This document shows, piece after piece, positions 1 to 9,651 of a stretch of 60,482 nt of DNA. The notes beneath the pieces are model-generated. The model had not been told where the DNA came from. It did no database searches and was given only the letters and a program-made list of their open reading frames with translations. Positions within the stretch are counted from its first letter, which is position 1, and every line of letters starts with the position of its first letter. The translations under genes and the position numbers were made by a program. Source of the DNA: Desulfurococcaceae archaeon (lineage in GTDB: Archaea > Thermoproteota > Thermoprotei_A > Sulfolobales > NBVN01); contig JAJHQJ010000005.1 of assembly GCA_020833415.1 (NCBI GenBank), positions 1 through 60,482 of the forward strand, read 5' to 3'.

Positions 1-1
1 G

Positions 2-268
2 TCGTGTAAATACGAGCTACCCCTCTCAAGGCCTAAGGTAGGGGTTCAGGGTATAACTGGTAGTTGGAGGATTAGGAGGCCGGTACTAGAGCGTAGTAGG
101 TGTATAGGTTGTGGTCTATGCTGGCTCTACTGCCCGGATAGCGTTATCGATGTAGAGGAGGAGGGAGGGAGGTTTAAGGTTGGTATAGACTACACCTACT
201 GTAAGGGTTGTGGTATATGCTCATCAGTATGCCCAACGAAGGCTATAACCATGGTTGAGGAGGTGTAG
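2..268 (+). CDS. porD: 2-oxoacid (pyruvate):ferredoxin oxidoreductase delta subunit, 5' truncated by window edge
   Basis: Manual translation ...RCIGCGLCWLYCPDSV...YCKGCGICSSVCPTKAITMVEEV*; two 4Fe-4S motifs; followed by porA and porB. Confidence 0.85.
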   Translation, partial: SCKYELPLSRPKVGVQGITGSWRIRRPVLERSRCIGCGLCWLYCPDSVIDVEEEGGRFKVGIDYTYCKGCGICSSVCPTKAITMVEEV

Positions 269-269
269 T

Positions 270-1448
270 ATGATGAGGCTAACACTAACCGGTAACTACT
301 GTGTTGCGTATGCAGTTAAGCTAGCTAGAGTTAGGGTAGTCTCGGCTTACCCTATAACACCACAGACAACTATAGTAGAGAAGATAAGTGAAATGGTTGA
401 TGAAGGTGAGGCCGATATTAAGATGATTAGGGTGGAGTCCGAACACTCAGCGCTCTCAGCAGTCTATGGAGCTGCTAGCGCCGGTGTTAGAAGCTTCACT
501 GCTACATCATCACACGGACTCCTATACATGCATGAGATGGTGTGGTGGGTGGCTCAAGCTAGGATCCCGTTAGTTATGGCTGTGGTTACTAGGACTATAG
601 GACCTCCATGGAACATCTGGACAGACCACCACGATATCATGGGTCAGAGGGATACCGGCTGGCTTATAGCTATGGCCGAGAACAACCAGGAGGTACTTGA
701 CGAGACCATAAAGTTGTTCAAGATTACTGAGGATCCTGATGTATTCCTACCCGGCATGATAGGGTTAGATGCCTTCGTACTAAGCCATACAGTGGAGCCT
801 GTAGAGGTACCGGATCAGGATGTTGTAGATAGCTTCCTACCTGAGAGGAGGCAGCCATACGTAATTAGAGCGGGGGACCCCCTAATAATGGGTAACATAC
901 CTTCGGACCTTGTTAGGAACGCTAGGATGAGGTGGGACGTACACCTAGGACTTAGGAATGCTGAAACCGTAATAGAGAGGGTCGACCAGGAATGGGGTAA
1001 GCTTACGGGTAGGTACCACGGGGGGTTAACCGAGTGCTACAGGTGCGAGGACTCGAAGTATATAATGATGGGGATCGGGTCGTGGGTAGGTGATATGAGG
1101 ATAGCTGTAGATTCCCTCAGGGATGAGGGCTACCCCGTAGGTCTACTGAAGATCAGGTACGTCAGACCGTTCCCAGTAAGGAGAGTCTACGAGACTGTAA
1201 AGGGGTCTAAGGGTGTGGTAGTCTTCGATAGGTCTATCTCAGCCGGATCCGCGGGTCCTCTATTCCTGGATGTGGCGTCCCATGTACAGGCTATGAGGTT
1301 GGGGATCCCCGTAAAGAACGTCGTGGCCGGTTTAGCTGGTGTAGACGTGGGGTACAGAGACTTCGAGCTAATAGTTAGGAGGTTTGTAGAGGAGGTAGAG
1401 AGGGAGGGTTGGGTTAGGGAGTTCCTAGAGTTTTACTCTGGGAGGTGA
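270..1448 (+). CDS. porA: 2-oxoacid:ferredoxin oxidoreductase alpha subunit
   Basis: ORF track; GNYCVAYAVKLARVRVVSAYPITPQTTIVEKI; start placed at internal ATG. Confidence 0.9.
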   Translation: MMRLTLTGNYCVAYAVKLARVRVVSAYPITPQTTIVEKISEMVDEGEADIKMIRVESEHSALSAVYGAASAGVRSFTATSSHGLLYMHEMVWWVAQARIPLVMAVVTRTIGPPWNIWTDHHDIMGQRDTGWLIAMAENNQEVLDETIKLFKITEDPDVFLPGMIGLDAFVLSHTVEPVEVPDQDVVDSFLPERRQPYVIRAGDPLIMGNIPSDLVRNARMRWDVHLGLRNAETVIERVDQEWGKLTGRYHGGLTECYRCEDSKYIMMGIGSWVGDMRIAVDSLRDEGYPVGLLKIRYVRPFPVRRVYETVKGSKGVVVFDRSISAGSAGPLFLDVASHVQAMRLGIPVKNVVAGLAGVDVGYRDFELIVRRFVEEVEREGWVREFLEFYSGR

Positions 1449-2347
1449 TGGGTGTGCCTCTAACAATTAGAGAGCTACCTAGAGAGAAGTACGTCCTACC
1501 AGGGCACGCAGCATGTCCTGGATGCCCAGAGGCTATGGGTCTGAGGTACGTCGGTATGGCATTAGGTAGGAGGGCTATCCTGGTGATCCCAGCTGGCTGC
1601 ACATCGATAATCCAGGGCCTCTCACCGGGTTCAGGGCTTGCGTTCCCTATAATAAACGTAGCCTTCGCCTCATCCGACGCCGTCGCGGCAGGGGCCTCCG
1701 CAGCTAAGGAGGTACTCGGGGAGGATGCTATAGTTGTGGTGTGGGCAGGTGATGGGGCTACCTCGGATATAGGTTTCGCAACCCTCTCAGGGGCTGCCGA
1801 GAGGGGTGATAACATAATCCATATATGTGTAGATAACGAAGCCTACATGAACACCGGGATACAGAGGTCCTCGCAAACACCTAGAGGGGCCTGGACCACG
1901 ACTACCTGGAGAGGTAAGGCCGAGCCTAAGAAGAACATGCCCCTTATAATGCTGTCCCACGGAGTTCCGTACGTAGCTACAGCCAGCGTCGCCTACCCAC
2001 TAGACTTCATAGAGAAGCTGAGGAAGGCGGCCACCATCCGGGGGTTTAAGTACATACACCTACACGCACCATGCCCCGTTGGGTGGAGGTTCGACCCATC
2101 TGAAACCGTTGAAATAGCTAGACTCGCTATAGAGACCGGAATGTGGGTACTCTTCGAAGCTGAGCGGGGTAGGGTCGCGATAAGTCCGCCGAGTAGACCC
2201 TACGTGGATAAGTCTAGGAGGAAACCTATAGTTGAGTACCTCAAGAGACAGGGGCGTTTTAGGAACATCACTGAGGAACTAGTTAAGGAGTTAGAGAGGG
2301 AGGTAGATGAGTACTGGAGTATACTGATTAAGCTATCTTCCCAGTAG
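1445..2347 (+). CDS. porB: 2-oxoacid:ferredoxin oxidoreductase beta subunit (TPP-binding)
   Basis: CPGCPEAMGLRYVGMAL...VVWAGDGATSDIGFATLSGAAERGDNI. Confidence 0.9.
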   Translation: MMGVPLTIRELPREKYVLPGHAACPGCPEAMGLRYVGMALGRRAILVIPAGCTSIIQGLSPGSGLAFPIINVAFASSDAVAAGASAAKEVLGEDAIVVVWAGDGATSDIGFATLSGAAERGDNIIHICVDNEAYMNTGIQRSSQTPRGAWTTTTWRGKAEPKKNMPLIMLSHGVPYVATASVAYPLDFIEKLRKAATIRGFKYIHLHAPCPVGWRFDPSETVEIARLAIETGMWVLFEAERGRVAISPPSRPYVDKSRRKPIVEYLKRQGRFRNITEELVKELEREVDEYWSILIKLSSQ

Positions 2348-2557
2348 GTTCAGGAGCACTATCGAGGCTATAAAGAGGACTGATACTAGTATTATCTGCC
2401 TAGGCGTTACCTCAAAAACAGCCTCAACCTCCTCGAAGAACCTAACTAAACCAGCTGCCGGCGATACCGGAGCCTCCCTCCTCCTACGGCGAGACGACAC
2501 CGAACCTACCCCACACCGGGGTAGGTCACACCCTTTTAAACCTTCAGAAAGGTACAT
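2333..2557 (-). CDS. secG: Preprotein translocase Sec61-beta subunit (true start probably internal GTG near 2500)
   Basis: SSRRRRREAPVSPAAGLVRFFEEVE...single C-terminal TM: typical archaeal Sec61-beta. Confidence 0.85.
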   Translation of the reverse strand: MYLSEGLKGCDLPRCGVGSVSSRRRRREAPVSPAAGLVRFFEEVEAVFEVTPRQIILVSVLFIASIVLLNLLGR

Positions 2558-2578
2558 AAGCTACTCCACCTAAAATCG

Positions 2579-2845
2579 TTGGGGGTATGGATGGTAACAT
2601 TGAGAGAGGCACAGGACATGATGAGGGTGAGGTACTTTGAGAGAGACTCCTCTAGAGGTATCTACGCGACGTTTACATGGTTAGTTGAGGAGATCGGAGA
2701 ACTGGCTGAGGCTATACTAAGTGGTAATAAGGAGAGCATCGAGGAGGAGATAGCCGATGTAATAGCGTGGGCTCTTTCCCTAGCTAACCTCCTAGGAGTA
2801 GATGTTGAAAGGTCTTTCCTGAGGAAGTACCCTAGGGAAGTGTAG
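2579..2845 (+). CDS. MazG-like nucleotide pyrophosphohydrolase
   Basis: TFTWLVEEIGELAEAILSGNKESIEEEIADVIAWALSLANLLGVD (EExxE...D motif). Confidence 0.8.
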   Translation: MGVWMVTLREAQDMMRVRYFERDSSRGIYATFTWLVEEIGELAEAILSGNKESIEEEIADVIAWALSLANLLGVDVERSFLRKYPREV

Positions 2846-3197
2846 TGGGTATTCAGTGGGTTCCACAGGAAATAAAGGGGTAGTAAGGTACTAGTCAGAA
2901 GGCACACCCCTTCATTTCTCCTGGAATAAGATCGCGCTTAGGGTTTGTTTTGAACTTTGGATAATATTAAAGTGCATTTCTTTCTTTGTAGAGTATTAAC
3001 TGAAAATATATAAAGTGAACTACATTATACAAACCAACTATACTATAACCGATCTAAACAGTTTATGGGTTTCTCTACATCATAAAGCTGAGTAGAGTAG
3101 TAATAGAAAGCGATCAGTAGTGCAAAAGAAATAGAGGGGTGTGTCTCAGGTTGTGGTTATGTGGGAATTTAGTGGGTTTCAGAGGAAATGGAGGGGT
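2845..3197. other. Candidate chromosomal replication origin: ORB-like repeats around an AT-rich region
   Basis: TTCCACAGGAAATAAAGGGGT (2861-2881,+), ACCCCTTCATTTCTCCTGGAA (2906-2926, inverted), AAAAGAAATAGAGGGGT (3124-3140,+), TTTCAGAGGAAATGGAGGGGT (3177-3197,+); AT-rich core ~2940-3115; resembles ORB consensus TTCCAGTGGAAACGAAGGGGGT. Confidence 0.7.
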
Positions 3198-4014
3198 TTA
3201 CCTGATTTACCCAATTTTCTATAAAGGTAGCTATCCCCTCGAACGCCTCTGCTAAGGGGGTATCAGGTTTCTCTAGTATGTATATCAGTCCCCTACTTAC
3301 GTAGCCTGGAAGCTCCGGGTCTATAGGTATCTTAGCTATTATGGGTATTCCGTACTTCTGTGAGATGTAATCTGAAGTCGAATCACCGAATATACTGTAC
3401 ACCCTACCGCTTTCAGGGCAGTAGAAGTAGCTCATGTTCTCGACTAACCCAAGCACCTTAAGCCCTACATGTCTTGCGAAGTTTACTGCCCTTACTACTA
3501 CCCTACCCACGACCTTCGAGGGTGTAGTGACTATTATAGCTCCATCAACTCTCACTCTCTGTGCAACTGTTAGAGGTTCATCCCCCGTTCCTGGGGGTAG
3601 GTCTATTATCAGAAAATCCTGTTCACCCCACCTAACCTGCGTTAGTAGTTGTACTATCGCACCGGTCTTAAGGGGTCCTCTCCATATTATAGGTGTCTCA
3701 TCATCCGTTAGAAAGCCTAATGACATAACTCTAACCCCTAGGGGTCCCTCTACAGGTTCTATACCATCTAGGGAAACCGAGGGCTTCCTACCCTCCAGGC
3801 CTAGGAATATAGGTACCGATGGACCGTGGAAATCTACGTCGAGGACACCGACCCTATAACCCCTCTTAGCTAGTGCTACTGCTAGGTATGAGGATAGTAG
3901 AGACTTACCTACACCACCCTTACCACTCATAATAACGATCCTATGTCTAACCTCTGGTAGGAGTTCCTCCGATTGCGGAGGTTTATCTACAGTAACTCTG
4001 AACCTACTACCCAA
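3169..4014 (-). CDS. Mrp/NBP35-family P-loop ATPase (Fe-S cluster carrier)
   Basis: IVIMSGKGGVGKSLLSSYLAVALAKRGYRVGVLDVDFHGPSVP. Confidence 0.9.
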   Translation of the reverse strand: MGSRFRVTVDKPPQSEELLPEVRHRIVIMSGKGGVGKSLLSSYLAVALAKRGYRVGVLDVDFHGPSVPIFLGLEGRKPSVSLDGIEPVEGPLGVRVMSLGFLTDDETPIIWRGPLKTGAIVQLLTQVRWGEQDFLIIDLPPGTGDEPLTVAQRVRVDGAIIVTTPSKVVGRVVVRAVNFARHVGLKVLGLVENMSYFYCPESGRVYSIFGDSTSDYISQKYGIPIIAKIPIDPELPGYVSRGLIYILEKPDTPLAEAFEGIATFIENWVNQVNPSISSETH

Positions 4015-4026
4015 CGCTTATACCCC

Positions 4027-4677
4027 TCAACCCACCTTCTGGACGTTTACTAGTTCTACGGTAAATACGTACCTATCAATACCTACCTCAGCTTTAACTG
4101 GTACTAAACTCAGTTCAACTCCTCTGTATACAGTTACGGAGATATTCCTGGGGATGTTGTCTATGGTGCGTACGTAGGTATAACGGTAGGCTGATACGGA
4201 AACCTTACCCAGAGCTTCGTTATTCACAGTGAGGCTACCCAAGTTCTCTATACTGAGGTTACTCCATGAGGAGACTACCGTGGGGTTTAGGAAGAGTGTA
4301 CTCATGTTTTCAGCTCTAAACACGAGCCCTAGAACCTCAGCTACTACGTAGAGCTGGGGCTGGACTGCGTAGGGGAGGGCTGAGTAGTTTACTCTATAGA
4401 CATCGCTTTCGTTACTCCTGGAGAACTCCTTACGTATAGTTAGGTAGAGGTAGTCCAATGTCCCGAGGACGTAGCTCGAGGTGGGAATATCGCCCCTAAC
4501 CTTATAGACTAGGACTATGGTCTCATTTTTCCTGTCTCCGAGCTCCAGGAACCTCTGGAGCACCTCGCGTGGACTAGCCCTAGTACCAGACCCCGTCTGA
4601 CCTCCAGTGGTTACCACTCCAATGAGTTGGTAGGCTACTATACCCATCACTACCAGTAGTACCCCAACAGCTACCAA
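4027..4677 (-). CDS. Hypothetical membrane-anchored extracytoplasmic protein
   Basis: N-terminal hydrophobic segment, Ser/Thr/Asn-rich exported region; start uncertain. Confidence 0.5.
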   Translation of the reverse strand: MVAVGVLLVVMGIVAYQLIGVVTTGGQTGSGTRASPREVLQRFLELGDRKNETIVLVYKVRGDIPTSSYVLGTLDYLYLTIRKEFSRSNESDVYRVNYSALPYAVQPQLYVVAEVLGLVFRAENMSTLFLNPTVVSSWSNLSIENLGSLTVNNEALGKVSVSAYRYTYVRTIDNIPRNISVTVYRGVELSLVPVKAEVGIDRYVFTVELVNVQKVG

Positions 4678-4839
4678 GTCCAGTCTGACTCTCCTATACC
4701 TCCTCTTCCTAACCTGCTTACCTACCTCCCTCCTCCTACCCGTAGCTCGTTACCCGATCTAAATAGGCCTCAATAATATAAGGTACGGTATTTAGGTGCC
4801 GTCGTGAGACTGCTTCGGTTTTCATAGGTTTATAAGGGT

Positions 4840-5000
4840 TGATGCTGCCATTATCCTGTGAGGCTCTGAGGTTAGCTCAAGAGGTACTCAAGATGTGGGG
4901 TCTCTGGGGTGGCCCTGAACGCCCCTAAGGCGGGTGCAGACCCAAGGAGCGATGCGGGGGAAGGAGATGAGGCGATGACCATAAAACAACATAAACTCAC
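4840..5000 (+). ncRNA. Possible structured ncRNA, family unknown
   Basis: Non-coding gap; TATA-like tttataag at ~4829; downstream GGGTCT...AGACCC stem enclosing GGGGTG...CGCCCC. Confidence 0.2.
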
Positions 5001-5051
5001 ATAAGAGCTGAACCCCTCTCCTAGGAGGTGTTAGCTATATTTACGCCGAGT

Positions 5052-6458
5052 TCAGACCGTGACTCTACGTATCTTTATAACCTCCTCATACTCCTCAATA
5101 AACCCGTAGGCTAGGACCACGATATCGTTAACCTTAAGTAGTCCCGAGGACGTTAGATGCTTATAGAGCTTCTCGAGCCCCTCTACGTAGTTGGAAGCCT
5201 CTATTACGAATACATTGAGACCCCAGAGTATCGATAGTTTCCTAGCTTCCTCAATTCTAGGTACCCCAATGTATACGGGAACCCTAGGCCTCATAGCAGA
5301 GACTCTCCTAGCAGTCCTACCACGCATGCTGTAGATAGCTATGGTAGCGCCTAGGTCCTCAGCTAGCTCTACAACCCCCTTCACAAACCTAGTTCTAAGA
5401 TCTGCGACGTACCTCTCTACAGTTGGTGTGAAGGAGCTCTCAGCAGCTCTCACTATCTTATTCAACCACCTAACGACCTCTACCGGGTACTTGCCTACAG
5501 AGGTCTCCCCAGTTAGCATTAAGGCATCTACACCACTTACAACAGCCTCGTATACGTCAACAACCTCGGATCTAGTAGGTACGGGGCTCTCCCTCATGGA
5601 CTCCAGTAACTGTGTAGCTACTATAACGGGTTTACCTAACTCCCTACACCTCCTTACAACTCTCTTCTGTATGGAGGGTAGCTCCTCCAACCCTACGTTC
5701 ATCCCCAGATCTCCACGAGCTACTACAACACCGTCAGATACCTCGATGATGGAGTCGAGGTTTCTGAGGGCACTTAGGGTCTCGATCTTAGCTAGAATAC
5801 CGATATCGCAGTTCATCCTCTCAGCAACCTTCCTTACCTGCCGTACGTCTTCGGCCGCCCTAACGTAGCTAAGACCTATATAATCGAAACCGCTCCGACA
5901 CGCAAACTCTACATTCTCTAGATCATTCCTACTAAGTATGGGTAGGTCAAACTCCTTCCCCTTCACCGTAAAGGCCTTCCTAGGTGAGAGAATTGAGTCC
6001 GTCTGGGCTAGGGCATCGAAGTAGCCATCCCCAATCTCCACAATGGTGAACGATACCCTCCCATCATCCATTAGCATGGTATCTCCGCTGGAGAGCTCCT
6101 GGAGTACTGTAGGGGGTACGTCTACTGAGACTACAGGACCCCGCGTACCTAACTCCGAAAGTTGCTTACCCTGCAGTAAGAACCTGACCACGGTTCCCCT
6201 AGCTACATCTAGGGGTTTCTCCATCTGACCCAGCCTAAGGGAGGGGCCAACTACATCACCAATAAGGCTGACGTACCTACCGCTGGACCTCTCCACATCT
6301 CGAACCAGTTCAACGTACCTACTCCAGGTCTCTCTACTACCGTGGGCGAAGTTTATCCTAAAACCACTAACACCTAGAGCCACCATCTTATCAATTACCT
6401 CCTCCCTAGAGGAGGCCGGACCTATGGATGCTACTATCTTTACGTTCACAGCTCCCAC
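5052..6458 (-). CDS. pyk: Pyruvate kinase
   Basis: KIVASIGPASS...GFRINFAHG...ILAKIETLSALRNLDSIIEVSDGVVVARGDLGMN...MLTGETSVGKYP. Confidence 0.93.
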   Translation of the reverse strand: MGAVNVKIVASIGPASSREEVIDKMVALGVSGFRINFAHGSRETWSRYVELVRDVERSSGRYVSLIGDVVGPSLRLGQMEKPLDVARGTVVRFLLQGKQLSELGTRGPVVSVDVPPTVLQELSSGDTMLMDDGRVSFTIVEIGDGYFDALAQTDSILSPRKAFTVKGKEFDLPILSRNDLENVEFACRSGFDYIGLSYVRAAEDVRQVRKVAERMNCDIGILAKIETLSALRNLDSIIEVSDGVVVARGDLGMNVGLEELPSIQKRVVRRCRELGKPVIVATQLLESMRESPVPTRSEVVDVYEAVVSGVDALMLTGETSVGKYPVEVVRWLNKIVRAAESSFTPTVERYVADLRTRFVKGVVELAEDLGATIAIYSMRGRTARRVSAMRPRVPVYIGVPRIEEARKLSILWGLNVFVIEASNYVEGLEKLYKHLTSSGLLKVNDIVVLAYGFIEEYEEVIKIRRVTV

Positions 6459-6575
6459 TCACGGATCTACCGCAGATAACACTAAAATCAGGTCGCCACC
6501 CATTAGAGTACTAAATGGGGTTCTCAACCAGTCCATCCCAACCGCTCCTACCTCTACATAATATAGGTCTTAGAA

Positions 6576-7517
6576 TTAGTCGGCTACTACTCTCAACCTA
6601 TACCCGCTGTATACCTTCTTCAACCTATCACCGTACCTCCTCAGAAGAGCTGCCTCCCCCTTAAGTCCTGTGCAGTGGGCTGCGTGGACTTCGGTAACTC
6701 CCTCAACCTCTAACTCATTGACAACCCTCTCAATATCCTGCGGCTCAGCCTGTGCTAGGTGCAGTCCCCCGATTACAACTACTTCACTAGCTCCGGTAAC
6801 TTTCCTAGCCTTTCTGACTATGTTGGAGATCCCGGAGTGTGAGCAGCCGACTACAACTAAAGCCCTACTCCCTACCCTCACGGCGATTCCGGTATCGTCC
6901 AGCATGTACTCATCGGTGAGGGAGCCGTCGCGCACTGTCTTAAAACCCTCTACGGCGTAGCTATTATCGTAGTACCTCTCAACTTCACCGAGGAACCACA
7001 GATCCTTGGAGAGCTCTACGGACTCCTTGAGCAGTACGACCTCGAAGTCCCTTAGAGTCTCTCTAAGCTTCGGGCTAAACCCGACGTTGAACCTCATAGA
7101 TCCGCCCCTAGTGGAGTAGCACGGCTTTAATACGTCGGGGTGTGCTAGGAGGGGTTTTCCAGCAAGTAGTTTGGAGAGCCTTACGAGACCTTCCGAGTGA
7201 TCGTAGTGCCTGTGCGAGAGAACTAGGGAGTCGACGGGATTGAGGTCCGCACCTGCAGTCCTGGCGTTGTAGAGTAGTACCCGGCCGGAGGTACCGAAGT
7301 CCATAAGGACTCTATAGGAACTACCGTCCCCATACTCAACCGATACTAGTGCGCTAAACCCATGCTCCGAGAGGAGTCTGGTAAACCCGGAGTAGTCATC
7401 TACTAAGATAAGTACATCAACTCTATAGACCTCCCGAGGGGTCGGCATGCCACCCCCAGCTCTGCTGAAGCCTTGAGTTAATATACCTATGCAGAGCTCT
7501 GGGAAGACCCGCAGCAT
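6576..7517 (-). CDS. MBL-fold metallohydrolase (dihydropterin RFA-P synthase-like)
   Basis: SLVLSHRHYDHSEGLVRL (HxHxDH-like), VVGCSHSGISNIV, AAHCTGLKG. Confidence 0.75.
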   Translation of the reverse strand: MLRVFPELCIGILTQGFSRAGGGMPTPREVYRVDVLILVDDYSGFTRLLSEHGFSALVSVEYGDGSSYRVLMDFGTSGRVLLYNARTAGADLNPVDSLVLSHRHYDHSEGLVRLSKLLAGKPLLAHPDVLKPCYSTRGGSMRFNVGFSPKLRETLRDFEVVLLKESVELSKDLWFLGEVERYYDNSYAVEGFKTVRDGSLTDEYMLDDTGIAVRVGSRALVVVGCSHSGISNIVRKARKVTGASEVVVIGGLHLAQAEPQDIERVVNELEVEGVTEVHAAHCTGLKGEAALLRRYGDRLKKVYSGYRLRVVAD

Positions 7518-7611
7518 CAGTCCGGGGAGTTCAAATCACACCTCATTCCGTCTCGAACTCATCATCGTACACCGCATTAATTAAGACCTAAAGACCCTGC
7601 CCCCATATTTC

Positions 7612-8049
7612 CTACAGTCTCCTCCTAGCCTTTAAAGCTGACTCGAACCTACATATAACCCTATCACAGGGTAACTCCAATTCTGCTGTCCCTTTCTCTA
7701 TGAGGTCTACGATAATCTCGTCTACCTCTACCTCTATTCTCCTAGCTACCTCGCATGCTCTATCATGGTCTATACCGAACCTCATGAGGGCTTTCTCTAT
7801 CGTGGCATGTCTTCTTAGAATAGCTGTACATAAGGCCACACCCCTCTGACTAAGGCTAACACCATCCTTCTCCTTAGTAACGAGACCTTTGAACCTAAGC
7901 TTCTTAAGCATTAGAGAGACAGTAGCCTTAGAGGCTCCGAGGGTCTTAGATATCTCGACGGGTTTAACACACCTACACCCCCTCTTATACGTTAAAACGT
8001 AGATCGATACCAGGTAGTCAACCATTTCAGGAGTTAGGTCGACGTCCAT
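7612..8049 (-). CDS. DtxR/MntR-family metal-dependent transcriptional repressor
   Basis: wHTH ISKTLGASKATVSLMLKKLRFKGLV plus RRHATIEKALMRFGIDHDRACEVARRIE; last gene of the metal ABC operon. Confidence 0.8.
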   Translation of the reverse strand: MDVDLTPEMVDYLVSIYVLTYKRGCRCVKPVEISKTLGASKATVSLMLKKLRFKGLVTKEKDGVSLSQRGVALCTAILRRHATIEKALMRFGIDHDRACEVARRIEVEVDEIIVDLIEKGTAELELPCDRVICRFESALKARRRL

Positions 8050-8863
8050 CTAACCACCTAATGAGAGTCCCAGTAGTTAGGAGGGCTAGGCTTATAACTC
8101 CCATGCATAGTGATACCTGAGCCCCCGTTAGGTAGGAGATGGAGTAGCCAGCCAGCGAGATCATCGTAGAGAAAGCGATAGCGGTTCCTACGCGGTAGCT
8201 TCTCAGTAGATACACCGAGATAACACTTGGAGTAGCTATTAGTACACCAGCTACAACCACCCCGTAGATCTTGACGGTAGCCGATAGTGTTAGAGCTACT
8301 AGGGTATACACTAGGTAGTAGTAAGCCCTTGTGTTTAACCCGGAGACGTAGGCTAGGTCAGGGTCGAAGCTTACATACTTAAGCTCTAGGTTGAAGGTCA
8401 GTATCGAGACTACGGTTAGTAAAGCTACCAGGGTTAGGTAGGCTAGGTCATTTGGGTGTACCAGTAGCGCTATACCCCAGACTACAGCCATAGCTCTGGA
8501 GTAGCCTACGGGGGTTATGTACGCTAGGTACCAGGCGGACGTTACGGAGAGTACGGCGGAGAGTGAGGACAGTAGGGATATAGCAACGTCCTGGGGGACC
8601 CTCCTCCTACTTAGCTCAGCTACGAGGACTGAGGACGCGAGTGAGTAGAGGAAGATTACTAACTGGAGGGGGACGACCTTGGTGAGGCTCTCGGCTAGTA
8701 CACCTAGGAGGGCTCCGGCTAGTAGGGAGTGCAGTAGCTCGATAGCAAATACTGTACTCTGCATTAGGCTCAGTACGTAGCTAAGAGAACCGAAGGCTAC
8801 GCCCCCCAGAGCTGCAGCGGCGAACCCTAAGGCTACTATACCTAGGAGGGGCAGGGAGATCAC
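8027..8863 (-). CDS. Metal (Zn/Mn) ABC transporter permease
   Basis: ZnuB/TroC-type multi-TM protein next to matching ATPase and binding protein. Confidence 0.8.
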   Translation of the reverse strand: MISLPLLGIVALGFAAAALGGVAFGSLSYVLSLMQSTVFAIELLHSLLAGALLGVLAESLTKVVPLQLVIFLYSLASSVLVAELSRRRVPQDVAISLLSSLSAVLSVTSAWYLAYITPVGYSRAMAVVWGIALLVHPNDLAYLTLVALLTVVSILTFNLELKYVSFDPDLAYVSGLNTRAYYYLVYTLVALTLSATVKIYGVVVAGVLIATPSVISVYLLRSYRVGTAIAFSTMISLAGYSISYLTGAQVSLCMGVISLALLTTGTLIRWLDGRRPNS

Positions 8864-9651
8864 CTTGCGGACCTCACCGCGTGGTCCTCCCCCAGTATCA
8901 TCACACCAGCTACTTCAGACATGGTTGGGTAAGTCCTCCTAAGGTTATCCGGGGTTAGCACGCGGCTAGCAGGTCCGTAGGCTACGACCCTCCTGTTCAG
9001 CAGTATCACTAGGGGTTCGTACCGGATGCATGAGGCCATCTCATGCGTACTCATCAGTACGTCCACGGAGTACTCTTTATGCAGTTTGTAGAGGGTTCCG
9101 GCTAGGTCACACTTAGCGTCAAAGTCCAGTGATGCTAGGGGTTCGTCTAGTACTAGCAGCTTGGGCCTCCTCACTATCACGCTAGCTATTAAAGCCCTCT
9201 GGAGCTGACCTCCACTCAGCTCACTAAGCCTCCTACTACTCAATCCCTCGATCTCCATAGCTCTTAAGGCTTCCTCAACAGCTTCCTCAACATCTCTACC
9301 CACCACCCTCGGAGGCCTTCTCGTTGAGAGTAGTGTAACTGCTACGAGCTCCCTCACGGTCATGAAGGGACTTGGTCTACTAGTACCTGGCTGGGGCAGG
9401 TACCCCAAGAGCTTGGAGACCTCACGCCTATCCCTAAACGGGTCCCTACCGTAGACCCTAACATAGCCGCGTAAAGGTCTTAGGAGGCCTACTAAGACCT
9501 TTATTAGGGTTGTCTTACCAGCTCCGTTAGGTCCTAGCAGTAGCGCATAGAAGGGGGAGGTTAGGGTGAGGTTCACGTTCTCCGCTGCGTAGCTGTCGTT
9601 GTAGGATGCGTAGACGTCTACAAACTCCACCGACTTACCTACGTCTTCCAA
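8860..9651 (-). CDS. Metal ABC transporter ATP-binding protein
   Basis: [46 protein letters not shown]. Confidence 0.88.
   Translation of the reverse strand: MEDVGKSVEFVDVYASYNDSYAAENVNLTLTSPFYALLLGPNGAGKTTLIKVLVGLLRPLRGYVRVYGRDPFRDRREVSKLLGYLPQPGTSRPSPFMTVRELVAVTLLSTRRPPRVVGRDVEEAVEEALRAMEIEGLSSRRLSELSGGQLQRALIASVIVRRPKLLVLDEPLASLDFDAKCDLAGTLYKLHKEYSVDVLMSTHEMASCIRYEPLVILLNRRVVAYGPASRVLTPDNLRRTYPTMSEVAGVMILGEDHAVRSAR

Noticed and set aside
1414-1815. Antisense ORF 133 aa (and similar antisense ORFs at 3434-3859, 5341-5868, 23047-23712, 31533-31985, 44226-44687, 57877-58320)
   Set aside because: All lie opposite well-supported conserved genes, with low-complexity Ser/Thr/Leu-rich translations typical of shadow ORFs.
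4027-4677. ACG start (acg ggt agg agg agg gag) as another non-canonical start
   Set aside because: The downstream TTG at the TM start is plausible and there is no conserved N-terminus to force an upstream start; SD is weak.
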